Source: Symsagittifera roscoffensis
Taxonomy: Eukaryota; Xenacoelomorpha; Acoela; Convolutidae
Assembly (NCBI RefSeq): GCF_963678635.1
Contig: NC_087062.1
Location: 24,572,177 to 24,636,176 of the forward strand
Length of the DNA: 64,000 nucleotides
Reading direction: 5' to 3'
The position numbers were made by a program, and so were the translations under genes. Shown here piece after piece: positions 11,204 through 22,378 of this stretch. Each line of letters begins with the position of its first letter. Within the stretch, counting starts at the first letter, position 1. Under the pieces are notes generated by a model that was not told where the DNA came from, did no database searches, and saw only the letters and a list, made by a program, of their open reading frames with translations.

Positions 11204-11458
11204 TCACAAGTTCGTCAACTCTTGTTCGTGCATTTGTTCCATCCCATGTTCGAACTCCACCTCCGATTCAGAGTGATCGTCGATCCAGTCTTGTTCCGTG
11301 TCATTGACCAGGTCAATCTCTTTTGGCACCACTATTTCGTCCAGGCCCACTATTGAGTCCATTGCATTGCTCAAAACTATTCTGTCTACGACGAAATCCT
11401 CGCCATATGGGTTGTATTTCTTCTTGTTCTCTCCTCTTTTGCCCTGGCGTGTTTCCAT
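11204..11458 (-). pseudogene. Pol C-terminal tail after integrase
   Basis: An 84-codon piece: a basic start (RQGKRGENKKK) followed by a strongly acidic tail. It follows the integrase GPF module by about 250 bp of broken frame. Ty3/gypsy integrases often end in a charged tail that may target chromatin; no chromodomain is recognisable here. Confidence 0.4.
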
Positions 11459-11704
11459 GGTGAAGGAAAAGTCAGGCTGTACTCCTTTATCACTTTCAGT
11501 TTGCTCTTAGCAGTCCCAGTCTTCTTCGGCATATGGAAGGGTCTCGTCGACAACTTCCACTCACTCGGTTAACTCCTAGTCCAGTGGCAGGTCACAATCA
11601 TCTACCACCTCATTTCCGTCGTTTTTGTCGCGCGTGCCTCTCTCATTCACCTCGCAGGCAGGGTCCACTATCAAAAAGTCCTCATCATGCATGTCGGCCG
11701 GTAT

Positions 11705-12127
11705 TCACCCGTCCTCCGATGAGGCTTTGTGGGGCTTGGTGTTCTCGTAATGAGCTGCCCGTCCGGTTCTCAACCGATAACAACAACCTCTTTGGTGCAC
11801 ATCAGTTATTTGAAATGGACCAAGCCATTTTTTCATTAAATTTTTGGTTCCTTTTGGTGGAACTACCTCCTGGAACACCCAGACATAGTTTCCGACTGAG
11901 TAGGCTTTTGCATCCGCAGTCATTCTATCAAATCTTCTTTTTTGTCTAATTTGAGCCTGTTGCGTGTTCCTCCTGCATAGATCATTAAGTTCCTGCTGTC
12001 TCCTGATCACGTCACGCACGTACATTTGCGGTGCTGTTTTCTTTCCTTCATACTCAGGGTAGTCAGGGTAGAAGAAAGTTAATGGAAGGGCTTTCTCGTG
12101 ACCGGTTAACATCATATGCGGGCTCAT
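11705..12127 (-). pseudogene. Integrase C-terminal domain (GPY/F module)
   Basis: A 141-codon piece. MSPHMMLTGHEKALPL matches the region after the integrase core where Ty3-class enzymes read S-P-x-x-L-x-F-G. It is followed by a helical segment (QQAQIRQKRRFDR) and by KKWLGPFQITDV, the GPY/F module of Ty3/gypsy integrases. The C-terminal domain is well preserved compared with the catalytic core. Confidence 0.85.
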
Positions 12128-12871
12128 TCCCGTGGTAGTGTTCGGTGCTATTATAAGCGCCCATTACTTGCGGCAAGTGCTTACCGCAGTCATCCATGTA
12201 CCGTGAGCAATAAACCCTCAACAGGGACACTAATGTCTGATTCTGTCTTTTAAACAGGCCATTCGTTTATGGGTGATAAGTGGTCGAGTGGGTCTGTGCC
12301 ACCTGCGATCTCTTCATTAATTCATTTGTGAGATCACCCTCGAATGCTTTGCCATTGTCTGAGTGGAATATGACTGGGCAGCCGTGTCTCGCTATTCATA
12401 CTTTTATCAGGTGGTCACAAGTTTCCTCCGCTGATGCTGTCATACAGGGAGCTGCTTCTGCGTACTTTCTGAAATGATCAATCAATACCAGCACTTGATT
12501 TTAGCCCGTTGCCGTCATGCATATTTTCTGATGATCAATCTGCACCACCTCGTTGAATCTGTGCAAATTTGCGTGAATGATGACTCTATTGACTGAAGAA
12601 GAAATCTCAGCTTCCTCGGGTCCTTTGCCTGCTGACATGATAAGCATGTAGAGATCCACTTCTCACATGCCTTCTTGAAGCCAGGCCACTCAAACCGCTT
12701 CTGTATCCGGTTATACACTTTGTCCACGACTTGATGGCTCATCTGATCATGTGAACGAAAGAGCAATTCAGTTTGATACAACTGTGGTAGCACTATCGAA
12801 TTATATTTGTAAAGGTTTTTGTCCTCTTCCTTGCGTTTGCAGGCATCGATCCCGTTTTTATTAAAGTACAA
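12128..12871 (-). pseudogene. Integrase zinc-binding domain and DDE core, with stops
   Basis: 12871-12515 carries the HHCC zinc finger (H-x3-H in RSHDQMSH, then CLSCQQAK). The core follows in another frame: a first acidic residue in QIDHQK, a second in FHSDNGKAF, then the segment that should hold the catalytic Glu reads LFKRQNQ, with AAA (Lys, 12251-12249) where V-E-R is expected. A TAA at 12269-12267 interrupts the codons just before. The enzyme could not catalyse integration in this copy. Confidence 0.85.
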
Positions 12872-12991
12872 CCTAGCTTTCCTCTATAAATAAAATTGCT
12901 TTAGGATTTTATGGCTGTTTTCCTCCAAATCGCCTTTGTCAGGTGCTCCATTTTTGATACATGTCTTTAGATTACTCATCATTTTATCATT

Positions 12992-13781
12992 TCACAGAAC
13001 CCTTAAAAGATCCGACAGTCGGTACCCGGCTTGCAGGTATGTCTTGATCACGTTTAGTTGTCCGCTAACTATCCCCGGTGCATGGGCATCGTCCATCAAC
13101 TTAACACACCATATCTTTTTCAAAGGTGTCGCTTCTTGCAATGATGGTTCCAGGTTGGTATAGACGACCATAGAATGCGGAAGTAATCTGGTCGGACATT
13201 TCGACACTGCTATCAACTCGAACTCATCTGCGGCATTATCAATTACCGTGCCCTCCTCATCGGAGAAATACCGGTCTCTGTCTGGGTCTTGATGCATTTC
13301 TCTATCCAGCCCTTGCTGCTTCCATTTCCGAGATATCGGAGTTAGATGTAGTTTCTGACACATTCTCCCAAGACCGAGACTGCGAGTCTTCACTTGAGCT
13401 GATGGATTCTGCATCATCGTCTTCTGATTTTTTATGATGTTTCTTGACTCCCCGGACAAAATCTGTTCCTTGGTTGCTCTGAAGTCAACTCCCTGGACAA
13501 AATTCTGTCCCTTCGTCGCTTCGACTTTGTCTCCCCGGACAAGTCATCTTGTCCGGGCCCGAAGGTGCATGACTCCCCGGACAATGTTTCGTCTCCGGAT
13601 GAACAGTGCAAGCTCGGCTCGTACTCCTTTTCGTCTCAGTGAGTTGAACTCTTCTCGTTACGCTGGATCTTAATTTAACACTGACCTCTTGAGCGGTTTG
13701 AGTGGCGATCGATTCTTGACGTTCCACATACGAAGTCCTCAGAAGGACATCTTTCGGAATCGAACTCACTAACTGATTCAC
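12992..13781 (-). pseudogene. RNase H to integrase spacer of Pol, with 13/14-codon repeats
   Basis: Two open pieces (13781-13485 and 13459-12992) lie between RNase H and the integrase zinc finger. The first ends in four tandem units of about 39-42 bp, each containing GTCCGGGGAGTC or a one-base variant, which encode recurring F/CPGS-like residues. The second is acidic in its middle. I recognise no enzyme domain; a spacer this long is atypical for Ty3/gypsy. Confidence 0.5.
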
Positions 13782-14120
13782 TATCGATCGGCAACCCAGT
13801 TCAACCTTCCGACTCCGAATTGCTACTGGTCTCTCATCCGTTCTTTCTGCTATGCTGTTGATACCCAGCCTGGTCTGTTCTTACTGCACCAGGTTTGATC
13901 GAGCTTACAAATCCAACGGAACCGGATCACCTTTCGCCAACATTTTTATCTCAGCAGCCATCTCCATGGGAAGTTCAGGGTGTCCTGGTATGGTATGATG
14001 CCCGGACTTGTCAAGCCACTTGATGATGGCAGCTTGTCATAGGTTTCTTTATCCAGAAATGAGAAACCATCCTTGATTTCTGCCTGGTTAGCCTGCTTCT
14101 CCTCTAATTGCTCATAGAAC

Positions 14121-14519
14121 TCAGTGAACTCGGTGCTTGTCACGGGTTCGATGCTCTATGATCATGTGGTAGCCGTCCAGACGCACGATCCAGCGACCAA
14201 TGTAGCTTTGGTCCATCGAATAAGTCTTTAGCCAGGCAAGAGCACGATTGTCTACACGCAACTGTAAGGGAGCACTCCCTAAGTAGGCTCTGTATTTTTC
14301 AACGAAAGTGATCACCGCGAACATCTCCGCCTTTGGTGCACCGTACTTCATTTCAGTGTCACTCAGGACTTTACTTCCGTAAGCTATTGGTCTGAGAACA
14401 GTCCTCCCATTCCACACTTGTTCCTGGTGAAGTATGCCTGATATCGCAACTACTGATGCGTCTGTATCTAATATAAACATCACCTTTCGGTCGGCATGCC
14501 GAGGATCGAAGCCTCGCAA
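14121..14519 (-). pseudogene. RNase H domain of Pol
   Basis: Ty3-type RNase H. The first catalytic Asp is in ILDTDAS, the Glu in APKAEMFAV and the second Asp in LRVDNRAL. A diagnostic IIEHRTRDKH stands where the family has H-R-P-G-x-x-N. The 3' end runs out of frame right there. The domain degrades the RNA strand after minus-strand synthesis. It overlaps the RT piece in a different frame by 40 bp, indicating an indel near 14500. Confidence 0.87.
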
Positions 14520-15516
14520 AGTTCGCGCTTGAGGTTCTCAAAGGAGACCTGAGCCTCGTCAGTCCAGCTGAATTTCTTACCCTTATTTCGCATCAATTTC
14601 TGCAAGGGGTATATCTTGTCAGCATACCCTTTGATAAACTCTCGGTAGTAATTAGCGAATCCGAGAAAGCTCATCAATTGCGTGTCGGTCTTCGGTGCTT
14701 TCCATGTCAACACCGCTTCAACCGCTTCGATATCCGGTCTGACCCCGTGTTTATCAACAGGGCGACCCAGATAATTGATTGAGTCTCTCAGGATTTCGCA
14801 CTTGGAAGGTTTGCATTTCAGGTTGGCCTGTTTCATACAAATAACAACCTCATCTAGTCTCTCTATATGGTCCTCCAGCGTTGGTGTCGCGATGACCACG
14901 TCATCAACGTAACACATTATGAGGTTGCCATACTTTTCAGTTACATTCGTGAGTGCCTGAGCCATTAATCTTTGGAACGTAGCCGTCGCATTGCATAGTC
15001 CAAATGGCATTCTTTTCCACAGGAACAGCCCCAATTTACACTCGAAGCCCGTTTTCTCTCGATCTTGTTTTCTGAGTGGCACTTGCTAGAACGCAGAGCC
15101 CAAATCCAACGTCGTGAAGAATTTTGCATCTCCTAACTTGGAGAGGCTCTCATTGATGCGGGGAATCGGGTATGCGTCTTTTATCGTTACCGCGTTCAGG
15201 TAGCGGAAGTCAAAACAAAACCTAAGTTGCCCCTTTTTTTTGCCATGACCACGCCGCAAGCCCACGGGGACTTCGACGGTTCAATCATGTCATAATCCTT
15301 TAACTTTTCGATTTCTTTTCTGCGTGCTTCTGACTTGTGTGGGGTCATTCCCCTAGCTCCCTTCCTATGATGTACCGAACTCTGTTCTATTTCTATCGCA
15401 TGTTCTACAAAAATGCAGCAGCTTTTATCAGCCTTGTGCTTCGAAAAAACGTCTGCGTTCCGATTCAACACCGCTTTGAGCAAGTCTAGCTGCTTGACTG
15501 ATATTTTGCCTTTCAA
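14480..15516 (-). pseudogene. Reverse transcriptase domain of Pol
   Basis: Two pieces. 15516-15196 carries the fingers start (AIEIEQSSVHH, then YDMIEPSKSPWACGVV). The catalytic first Asp (LDLGSAF) lies between the two pieces. 15082-14480 carries PFGLCNATATFQRLM, the active-site box YVDDVVIA, LGFANYYREFI and the connection to RNase H. A TAG (15090-15088) stands where Trp is usual after GSAF, and a frameshift lies around 15200-15240. The order and motifs are diagnostic of Ty3/gypsy RT. Confidence 0.92.
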
Positions 15517-15632
15517 GTGCTCTTTCTCAGGTAGGACCGGCCTGTTCGAAGTTAGTTCTTTTCTGTTGGACTCTCAGGAAAAGTTTAGCAGCTAGACAGC
15601 CCATCGTCCGTCTCCAATTTCATTGAAAACAA

Positions 15633-16376
15633 CTATTTAAAAGACTTCAATTCATTTATCCTCTTTAATATGCATTCTTGGTTGCCGTGTAAAGGACATT
15701 CAGTTACTTCATATTTCCTTAAGTTCTCCACACTCTGATACTCTGTGCTCAGAGGCAATGCGTAACCAAGTTTCTTGCCTCGGTGTATCGTCAACGTTGT
15801 TGCCTCTGTGTTCAGCAACACACTCACACACAGTCCGCTCTGAGTGAGTGAGAAGCTTCTTCCTAAAATAGCCGAGCTTTTACTGTTTGGGTTGGGAACT
15901 AGACACACCTGTCTGTCGTTACTAAGCTCATTCAAGTTCCTCATCCTAAATGTCGCTATTACAGCCTGATTTGGTTTTAACCTAACCTTCCGATCTAGGA
16001 AAAATGGCACCTTTGCTTGATTAATCAGGATTTTAATAATTGGTTTCTTTTCAAATTTCCTTTCTGGGTCCTTGATTTCTATCAACCCGTCGTTGAGGTC
16101 AATCGTGACATCGAAAATGCCCACAAAATCTCGTCCTAGGATGAACTGGTTGGACTCGTCAAGATTCTCGACGACCAGGAAAATCATCCAGAGATGCATC
16201 CCTCCTAGCTGCAACGAGTTGATGGGGTTCCTTCCGGTCACGTATATTGCACCCTGATTAGCCGCTGCCAGTCTGATATTAGTCGGAATCAGATACGACT
16301 TAAGAAAACCCATGTCGGTCGAAGCGCTCACAGGCATGACACTGACCACTGCTGCGGTGTCTAATAGTCCTTTCAC
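15633..16376 (-). pseudogene. Retropepsin-type aspartic protease of Pol
   Basis: A 247-codon open stretch. GLLDTAAVVSVMP corresponds to the active-site L-L-D-T-G-A box, here with Ala in place of Gly. NQFILGRDF is the conserved I-L-G-R-D-x second motif about 90 residues later. Upstream sequence to about 16430 belongs to the same domain but is out of frame. The protease would cleave Gag-Pol. The D-T-A active site is unusual and is probably a lesion, although a family variant cannot be ruled out. Confidence 0.82.
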
Positions 16377-16432
16377 GGAGAGTTGTCTGCCGTGCTCGTC
16401 TAGTACATGCGCGGCCAGATCGGCTTCACAGC

Positions 16433-16798
16433 CTATGTGGACTGCCTATTGTTCAAGCATGACGTTTTTCCGATTCGTCGGACTTTAAGCTCTTCTCGAC
16501 CGATGTAGATCCGGCCTACTTGGTCACTTGCATCGGTCACACGAGTTTTCGTGTAAATGTTTAGGCCGTCCACATTCATCAGAATTGGATATGGGCCATA
16601 GACTTCGATGTAGTGTCCTTCTACTTTCATTAGTCTCGGTCCACCTGTTGTGAGTAACGCTCTCAAGGCCCTAGAATCCAACTTGGGATCTTTCTGTATC
16701 AAGTAGTCCGCGTAGATGTCCAGGTGTACTGCCGTGATCTCGGACGGTTCGGTCAAGTTCTTCAACACCTGATGGCCCGCGATCGTTATGATCGACAT
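16433..16798 (-). pseudogene. Gag-Pol linker before protease
   Basis: A 122-codon stretch with VHLDIYADYLIQ and EGHYIEVYGPYPILMNV, beta-rich in appearance. It lies between the nucleocapsid knuckle and the protease and probably represents the Pol N terminus. No domain recognised. Confidence 0.45.
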
Positions 16799-16817
16799 TA
16801 GTTTTGCCCCTCTCTTG

Positions 16818-17291
16818 TCATGCCGAAGGTCTTCTCCGAGAGATTATATTCAACTTCAGACCCTCCTTCTTGAGTTCCTGGTTATCCTCTCCTTTCGCTG
16901 TTTTTCCTTGAATGTCAAGTTTCTCGCGCAGCTCTGAATTTTCCAACTTGGACCTTACCCACTGCTCAACCTCTTTGGAGGCCAATTCTTGCTGAACGTT
17001 CTGTAGAGCGGTCCATGCCGCTAGGCCATAATCTATCTTGAGCGCACTAGCTGACTCTGTCTCCAGGTTCGGGGCAATTGCATCATCAGGTAAGGTTTTC
17101 ACCTTCTTGGTCGTGAATGTGCCTTGTTTAACCTCCTTCTTCCGCGACTCGGCTTCGTTCTTTAGGCGTGTTCGGCTAGCCTTGACTGCTGAAACTGCAT
17201 CTTCATGGCAAGGATGCTTCGCGTCCGCCACTGCATCCCAGAATTGAGTGCAATCCGATTTAAAATGACCCTCCAAACTGCAGAAAAAGCA
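16818..17291 (-). pseudogene. Gag nucleocapsid with CCHC zinc knuckle
   Basis: Reading from 17291, the frame gives CFFCSLEGHFKSDC, an exact C-x2-C-x4-H-x4-C zinc knuckle, the RNA-binding signature of Gag nucleocapsid. A TGA directly precedes the first Cys. Downstream, about 140 residues are Lys/Glu-rich and helical. This fixes the strand and the Gag end of the element. Confidence 0.85.
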
Positions 17292-17427
17292 TCACGGACC
17301 ATATTTCATTATGAGTCCTCTCACATTTTTTTCGTGGTCCTCGTCGGTTGCATCAACGTCGTCAAGAAAGTAACCAGTCGCTTTCATGTTTTGCTTATAA
17401 GTAGAGCAGGCTGAAACCACAATTCGC

Positions 17428-18447
17428 TTATGACCTCCTCCAATCCATGTCATCAAGAGGTCTATAAAAACTGGAGTTCGCGCCAGTATTCGTTCCGCTG
17501 TGGTTGCCGTAATTGTTGTAACGATTTTGCGTCCTTAACTTTATGAGCAAGTACTCACGCGATTTCATGCGCAAATCATCGGGCGTGGGTATTGAATCCG
17601 CTGAAAAGGTGAAAAGTGTGGTCAACACGGTTTTCAGCTCATCACGTTTTACTCCATCCATGAACTTTGAGGCAATTGCCAAATTGCGTTCCGAGATCCT
17701 CTCGTCGGGTTTACTTCTCCTTCTGAGTAGCTAGAGTTCATCCAAACACTTGTCTATAGATTCATCTTCTCTTTGACGCCTCTTTTCAAACTTCACCATA
17801 GCTGGATGTCCCGGCACCCCCGAGCCCAAACGGTTCAGCAAGATGTCAAATGTTTTGCGAGCACTGTCTCGTTCGTTAGTCTTTTTCGCCATTACACAGC
17901 TCAGGGCCGTGCCCTCTAAGTTGCTTGTCAGTGCGCTGCATTCCTGTTTCTTGGAGAGGTTCTCCTCTTCAAAGTGTAAATTCATCACTTCTATCCAGGT
18001 GTCGATGCAGCCATCTGAATCATCTTTGTATGATTTTGGCTTTTTGAGTGTCCTCCGTGACCTCTCTCCTCTCTCAGTTGACTTCGAGTGTTTGGCGATG
18101 AATGTTTCAAGTGATCTATTCAGTGGCTCAAACATTGAAGCGTACATCGTCGTGTCCTGCGAGACGATAGTCAGATCTGGCACTGATCTGACTGGTGGCA
18201 TTGTCGGTAAACGTGCTCCCGGTGTGACATACGCTTCTGGCGGGGCCGGATCCGTCCAACCCGACCTCGACGGGGCTGCCCTGGGTCCCTCCCTATAGTC
18301 AGGCTCAAATTTCGTTCTTGATCTCGGCCGCGCCCCTACACAATTGTGGGTTCCGGATTCGTCAGTTGCCCGACGCGAGTCCCTCATTGGAGCGGGACGG
18401 TTCTCTCGGTTGCTGCTGCTCAAAATCTCGTCAAGCTTCCGCATCAT
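17428..18447 (-). pseudogene. Gag capsid region
   Basis: Two in-frame pieces (18447-17731 and 17682-17428) are split by a TAG at 17733-17731. The first begins disordered and Pro/Arg-rich; its last 110 residues (CIDTWIEVMNLHF, LEGTALSCVM, LLNRLG) show the pattern of the retrotransposon Gag capsid family, with an amphipathic helix start, a conserved Trp and a central L-x-G-x-A. The second piece continues with ISERNLAIASKFMDGV, typical of capsid ends. Confidence 0.8.
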
Positions 18448-18464
18448 CAGGTCAGCTTTTGCAT

Positions 18465-19300
18465 CTAGTCTTTCTCCAGGTTAGTCATCGTATGAGCATA
18501 GGTGTTGTCGTGATCGTTCAACATTCGCTCGATCTCTCTCGTCATCCTAACGTCTCTTTCTTGTGACTCCTTGGTTGTCAGCGCCAAGCTTTCCGCCAGG
18601 CACTGATCGGTGTCCCAAATCAGCTGGGCCTGATCACTTCTCGCTTGTGACTTCACGTCTGTCAGCTCATCTCTCAAGCTTTCATGGCCTTTTTGAGCCC
18701 TTTCTTCAGCTCGATACATCTTCTTGGTCATATCGTGTCGCAGTTCTTCAAGGCCTCTCATTACACCGGCAAACATGTAAATCAAGTCGCCAGCCGTTCC
18801 CAGCACTGAGGTAAGACCCAGGGACGATGACGTCAATTGAGGTTGCAGCCCGGCGCTCGACTATGCACCACCCTTTTGTGTGCTCATCGACATCATCAGC
18901 CTGTCGTCTGTCGAGGATGCTCCCATTGTTATCCCATCTGATATTGATCTAGTTGGCGAGTCAGACAACGCTTTCTGGCTCTTCTCCTGTCTCGGGCTAG
19001 GTGTGAAGTCCATGTCCGAGTGCACCAGCCCGGACCGTCATAATCAGAAGACAATCCATCAGTGTTGAGCGACGTCATGCCTTCATCGTACATTGCCTTG
19101 AAGCTTCTTTTCGCTTTTGAACTTGGTTGCTCTTCTCTTGGACTTATGCTGGACATCATCGCATTCTTGCCCTGCTTGACTAGAGAGGATTTTTTCTTTC
19201 TGCGACTATTGTTCTTGGTCTCCGATTTGGACGTCCTCTCGTGTTTCGACCTCGGAACACTCCGAGGTCTCTTGAATTTTCTCGGTTTCTTCCCTCTCAA
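18465..19300 (-). pseudogene. Gag N-terminal region (basic head and coiled coil)
   Basis: 19300-18929 is very basic (RGKKPRKFKRPRSV, NNSRRKKKSS). 18836-18465 is a long heptad-like helix (LEELRHDMTKKMYRAEERAQ). A frameshift near 19000 and a stop near 18860 separate them. An N-terminal coiled coil fits a Gag assembly domain; the start codon is not resolved. Confidence 0.55.
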
Positions 19301-19479
19301 AACCCTGGCCAGGCTCTTCTAGATCCTCGCGATGGTGGTGGTCGGGTCGGGTTATTGTTTGCAACCTTCCTCGAAGGGATCAGTTGGCGTAACGTTAGCC
19401 GCTCCAGCCTCGGCGTCCAGCCCTTCATCACCATCTCGATTCTTCTCACTTTTTAGTTTCATTCAGCTCACTGAAAGAT

Positions 19480-21028
19480 AACTATGACTTTCACTTGCTG
19501 CTTCACAAGCAAAGACGTCGAAGATGCTCCCAATCGAGAATTGGCTAAGCCGTGATTTAAACCTCCGCGTGCTTCCCGTGGCAAGTACCAAAAAACAAAT
19601 TTGAGAAAATTTCCTCAAGACTGCTTACTCAACTTCTTCAATATCAAAAATCTCCTTTCAATCTCTTAGAGATGCTATCAGTGACTCAGCTAAAGTTACA
19701 CACAGGGCCTGCCAAATGTTAAGTTATTACTAACTCCACTCAGTTACTTAGTGTAACACTATCACAAAATTTCACAGGATATAATAATAAATACACCAAA
19801 CACAATTTATAATAAGATAAGAATACCCTATAGGTGACAGCGATCTTTAGTTCAGCTTCACATTACCGCCACAGACGTATCAAATCACTGCTTCGTATAA
19901 AATCAAACAATTGTTTATAAAAGAGCAGTGATGGTTTCAGTAAAAGATAAAAAAAACTTCCCTTATAGAAAAGGACTTCCCTCGATTGGAACAAACCAAA
20001 CGAACAAAGCCCAGAACACTTTGATGAACCCGATTTAGAATCCAAAGTTGACCGCGAATCTCCAGGTCAACTGGGCCGCTATTTTCCTAATGTACACGTC
20101 TCATGAGTTGTCGATCTTCTATTTAGTCCTTAAACGGATATCTAAGGATGTTTGAATTATCCAAATTTTCACTAAGGAGGGTTGTTAATGGAATTAAGTC
20201 ACTTCGGAGGGTTACTTCGAAGGTTGTTAGGTTACTAAGCTTACTCCGGAGGTTAACCTCGGACGGTATCTTAAACACCTAAGTTGCTTCGGAGGGTCCG
20301 CCTAAATCCACTAAGGAGGGTCAATAACAGGCTTAACTGACTCCGGAGGGTTCCCCAAAAAACAGGTATTTTCACCGCTCTAAAGCCACCGATCGCAGTT
20401 TAGCTTGCTTCAAACAAGGTGGATTGACTCGGTCAATTACTCATTTGGATAGAAACGTGGTCTTATAAAAATTTTCTGCTGCTCGGAGGGTTCCCTAAAA
20501 GTTGGACCCTCCGAACTAACAAATTCTAAAACAAAATTTTCTCCAGATTTTACCAATCTAAAAACGGTTGTGATTCAAAAAGTGGTCAAAAACGTCGACT
20601 TCTGGTACCAAAAATATTCCAATCGGTTTGTTAGTCTTTGAGAAATCAACAAAAAACGCGTTTGCCAAGTTGGCCTTTTTTTTCTACCTATATAGGTTCT
20701 CAGAGACTTTATCCGCAATTCTGAAAGTGCTTAAAAATACTTGAAACGAGCGTAGCAGCCCTGTACCAAAAATTTGGTCAAAAACTATAAAATTTGGATC
20801 CTCCGATTCCTTCCTTTTCCGATCTTTAAGTCTCTAGCTCTATCCACGCAGCTATTGGGAGGGTTACTAAAAAATCGTTATAGCAAACTAGCAAGTTATG
20901 CTAGCAAGCTCCTAACGCAAAAATTTTTATCGCTCCAACTTTAAAAACTCAAAAACTCGATCCTCAAAACATATTGGCGAAATTCGGAAAATTACAAAAA
21001 TTTTGATCGAGAAAAATTAATTTTCGCA
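19480..21028 (-). other. 5' leader of the retrotransposon with repeated GGAGGGT words
   Basis: No convincing coding frame on either strand. Between about 20170 and 20520, GGAGGGT or its complement occurs at least eight times, mostly as CGGAGGGT or AAGGAGGGT. Single copies continue at 20859 and in the downstream tandem repeat. The motif also occurs in both LTRs. Confidence 0.6.
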
Positions 21029-22378
21029 AACTTCTACTAAGTCTTATTCTGCGCAGTTCCTTTAGTTAGGGGGCTCGAACTACGTAGTAGCTCACTGCGC
21101 AGAAGCTTTTTTGTTGTCCAAAAAATTCCGATATCCAAAGTTTCTGGAGTTAACAGTTTGGTCGAAAATCAGTATTTTTCGACAAAATTGGGGTGTTTAT
21201 CGGGTCTAACTGGGGGATAAGTAACATAAAATAAGAAGAATAACCTATTAGTAGTCATTAATAAATATTACTATACTCTCCTTTGCACCAAAATATCCAA
21301 ATTAAGACCCCTAACTCGGAAATGCGCAATCGATGGAGGGTGCAATCGGACCGCGCCAATTGTGCCCCGACCACTTGAATTTTAATGAAAAAATACCCAA
21401 CCGATACAAAAATTGTATCAACGATATCCAACAGTCGTTTTGGATGTTTCCCCTGTTGCCTCGTGTTGAGTCTGGAACACGTCTGTCAGCTTGCCACTCT
21501 ACCCTCCGGTCACCGGCAAAATTATCATTAACGTGCTTAAATAACCAAACAACAATCAAGGGAGGGTACCTTACCCACCACCAAAACCCTCAATCTTTCG
21601 ATCAGAAATGTTATAAAACAATCTTAAATAGCAACAAATAGGAAGGTCAGATCACAACCCGACCGGAAATAATATATAAACTGTCATTTTATGTTTTTTT
21701 TTAACTTCTACCAAGTCTTATTCCGCTCAATTTCTTTAGTTGGGGGGCTCGAACTACATAGTATCTCACTGCGCAGAAGCTTTTTTGTTGTCCAAAAAAT
21801 TCCGATATCCAAAATTTCTGGAGTTAACAGTTTGGTCGAAAATCAGTATTTTTACGACAGAATTGGGGTGTTTCTCGGGTCTAACTGGGGGATAAGTTAT
21901 ATATAATAAGAAGAATAACCTATTAGTAGTCGTTAAAAAATATTACTATACACTCTTTTGCACCAAAATATCCAAAATAAGACCCCTAATTCGGAAATTT
22001 GCAATCAAAGGAGGGTGCAATCGGACCGCGCCAATTGTGCCCCGACCACTTGAATTTTAATGAAAAAATACCCAACCGATACAAAAATTGTATCAACGAT
22101 ATCCAACAGTCGTTTTGGATGTTTCCCCTGTTGCCTCGTGTTGAGTCTGGAACACGTCTGTCAGCTTGCCACTCTACCCTCCGGTCACCGGCAAAATTAT
22201 CATTAACGTGCTTAAATAACCAAACAACAATCAAGGGAGGGTACCTTACCCACCACCAAAACCCTCAATCTTTCGATCAGAAATGTTATAAAACAATCTT
22301 AAATAGCAACAAATAGGACAAATAGGAAGGTCAAATCACATCCCGACCGGAAGTAATATATAAACTGTCATTTTATGT
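21029..22378 (-). repeat. Two tandem copies of a 675-bp unit in the leader
   Basis: The unit starts with ACTTCTACYAAGTCTTATTC at about 21029 and again at about 21704, and continues to a T-run at about 22378. The central 300 bp are virtually identical between copies, while the first 250 bp show several differences. Each copy carries three GGAGGGT/ACCCTCC words and encodes the same uninterrupted frame of about 100 codons on either strand. I do not treat that frame as a gene, because both strands are open and no family is recognised. Confidence 0.9.

Noticed and set aside
13434-13600. CRISPR-like array from the regular 39-42-bp repeats
   Set aside because: The repeats are short, contiguous within a retrotransposon reading frame, and the genome is eukaryotic.
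21311-22316. Identical open frames of 82-105 codons on both strands in each 675-bp leader repeat
   Set aside because: Both strands are open over the same bases, no family is recognised, and conservation is explained by the tandem duplication.
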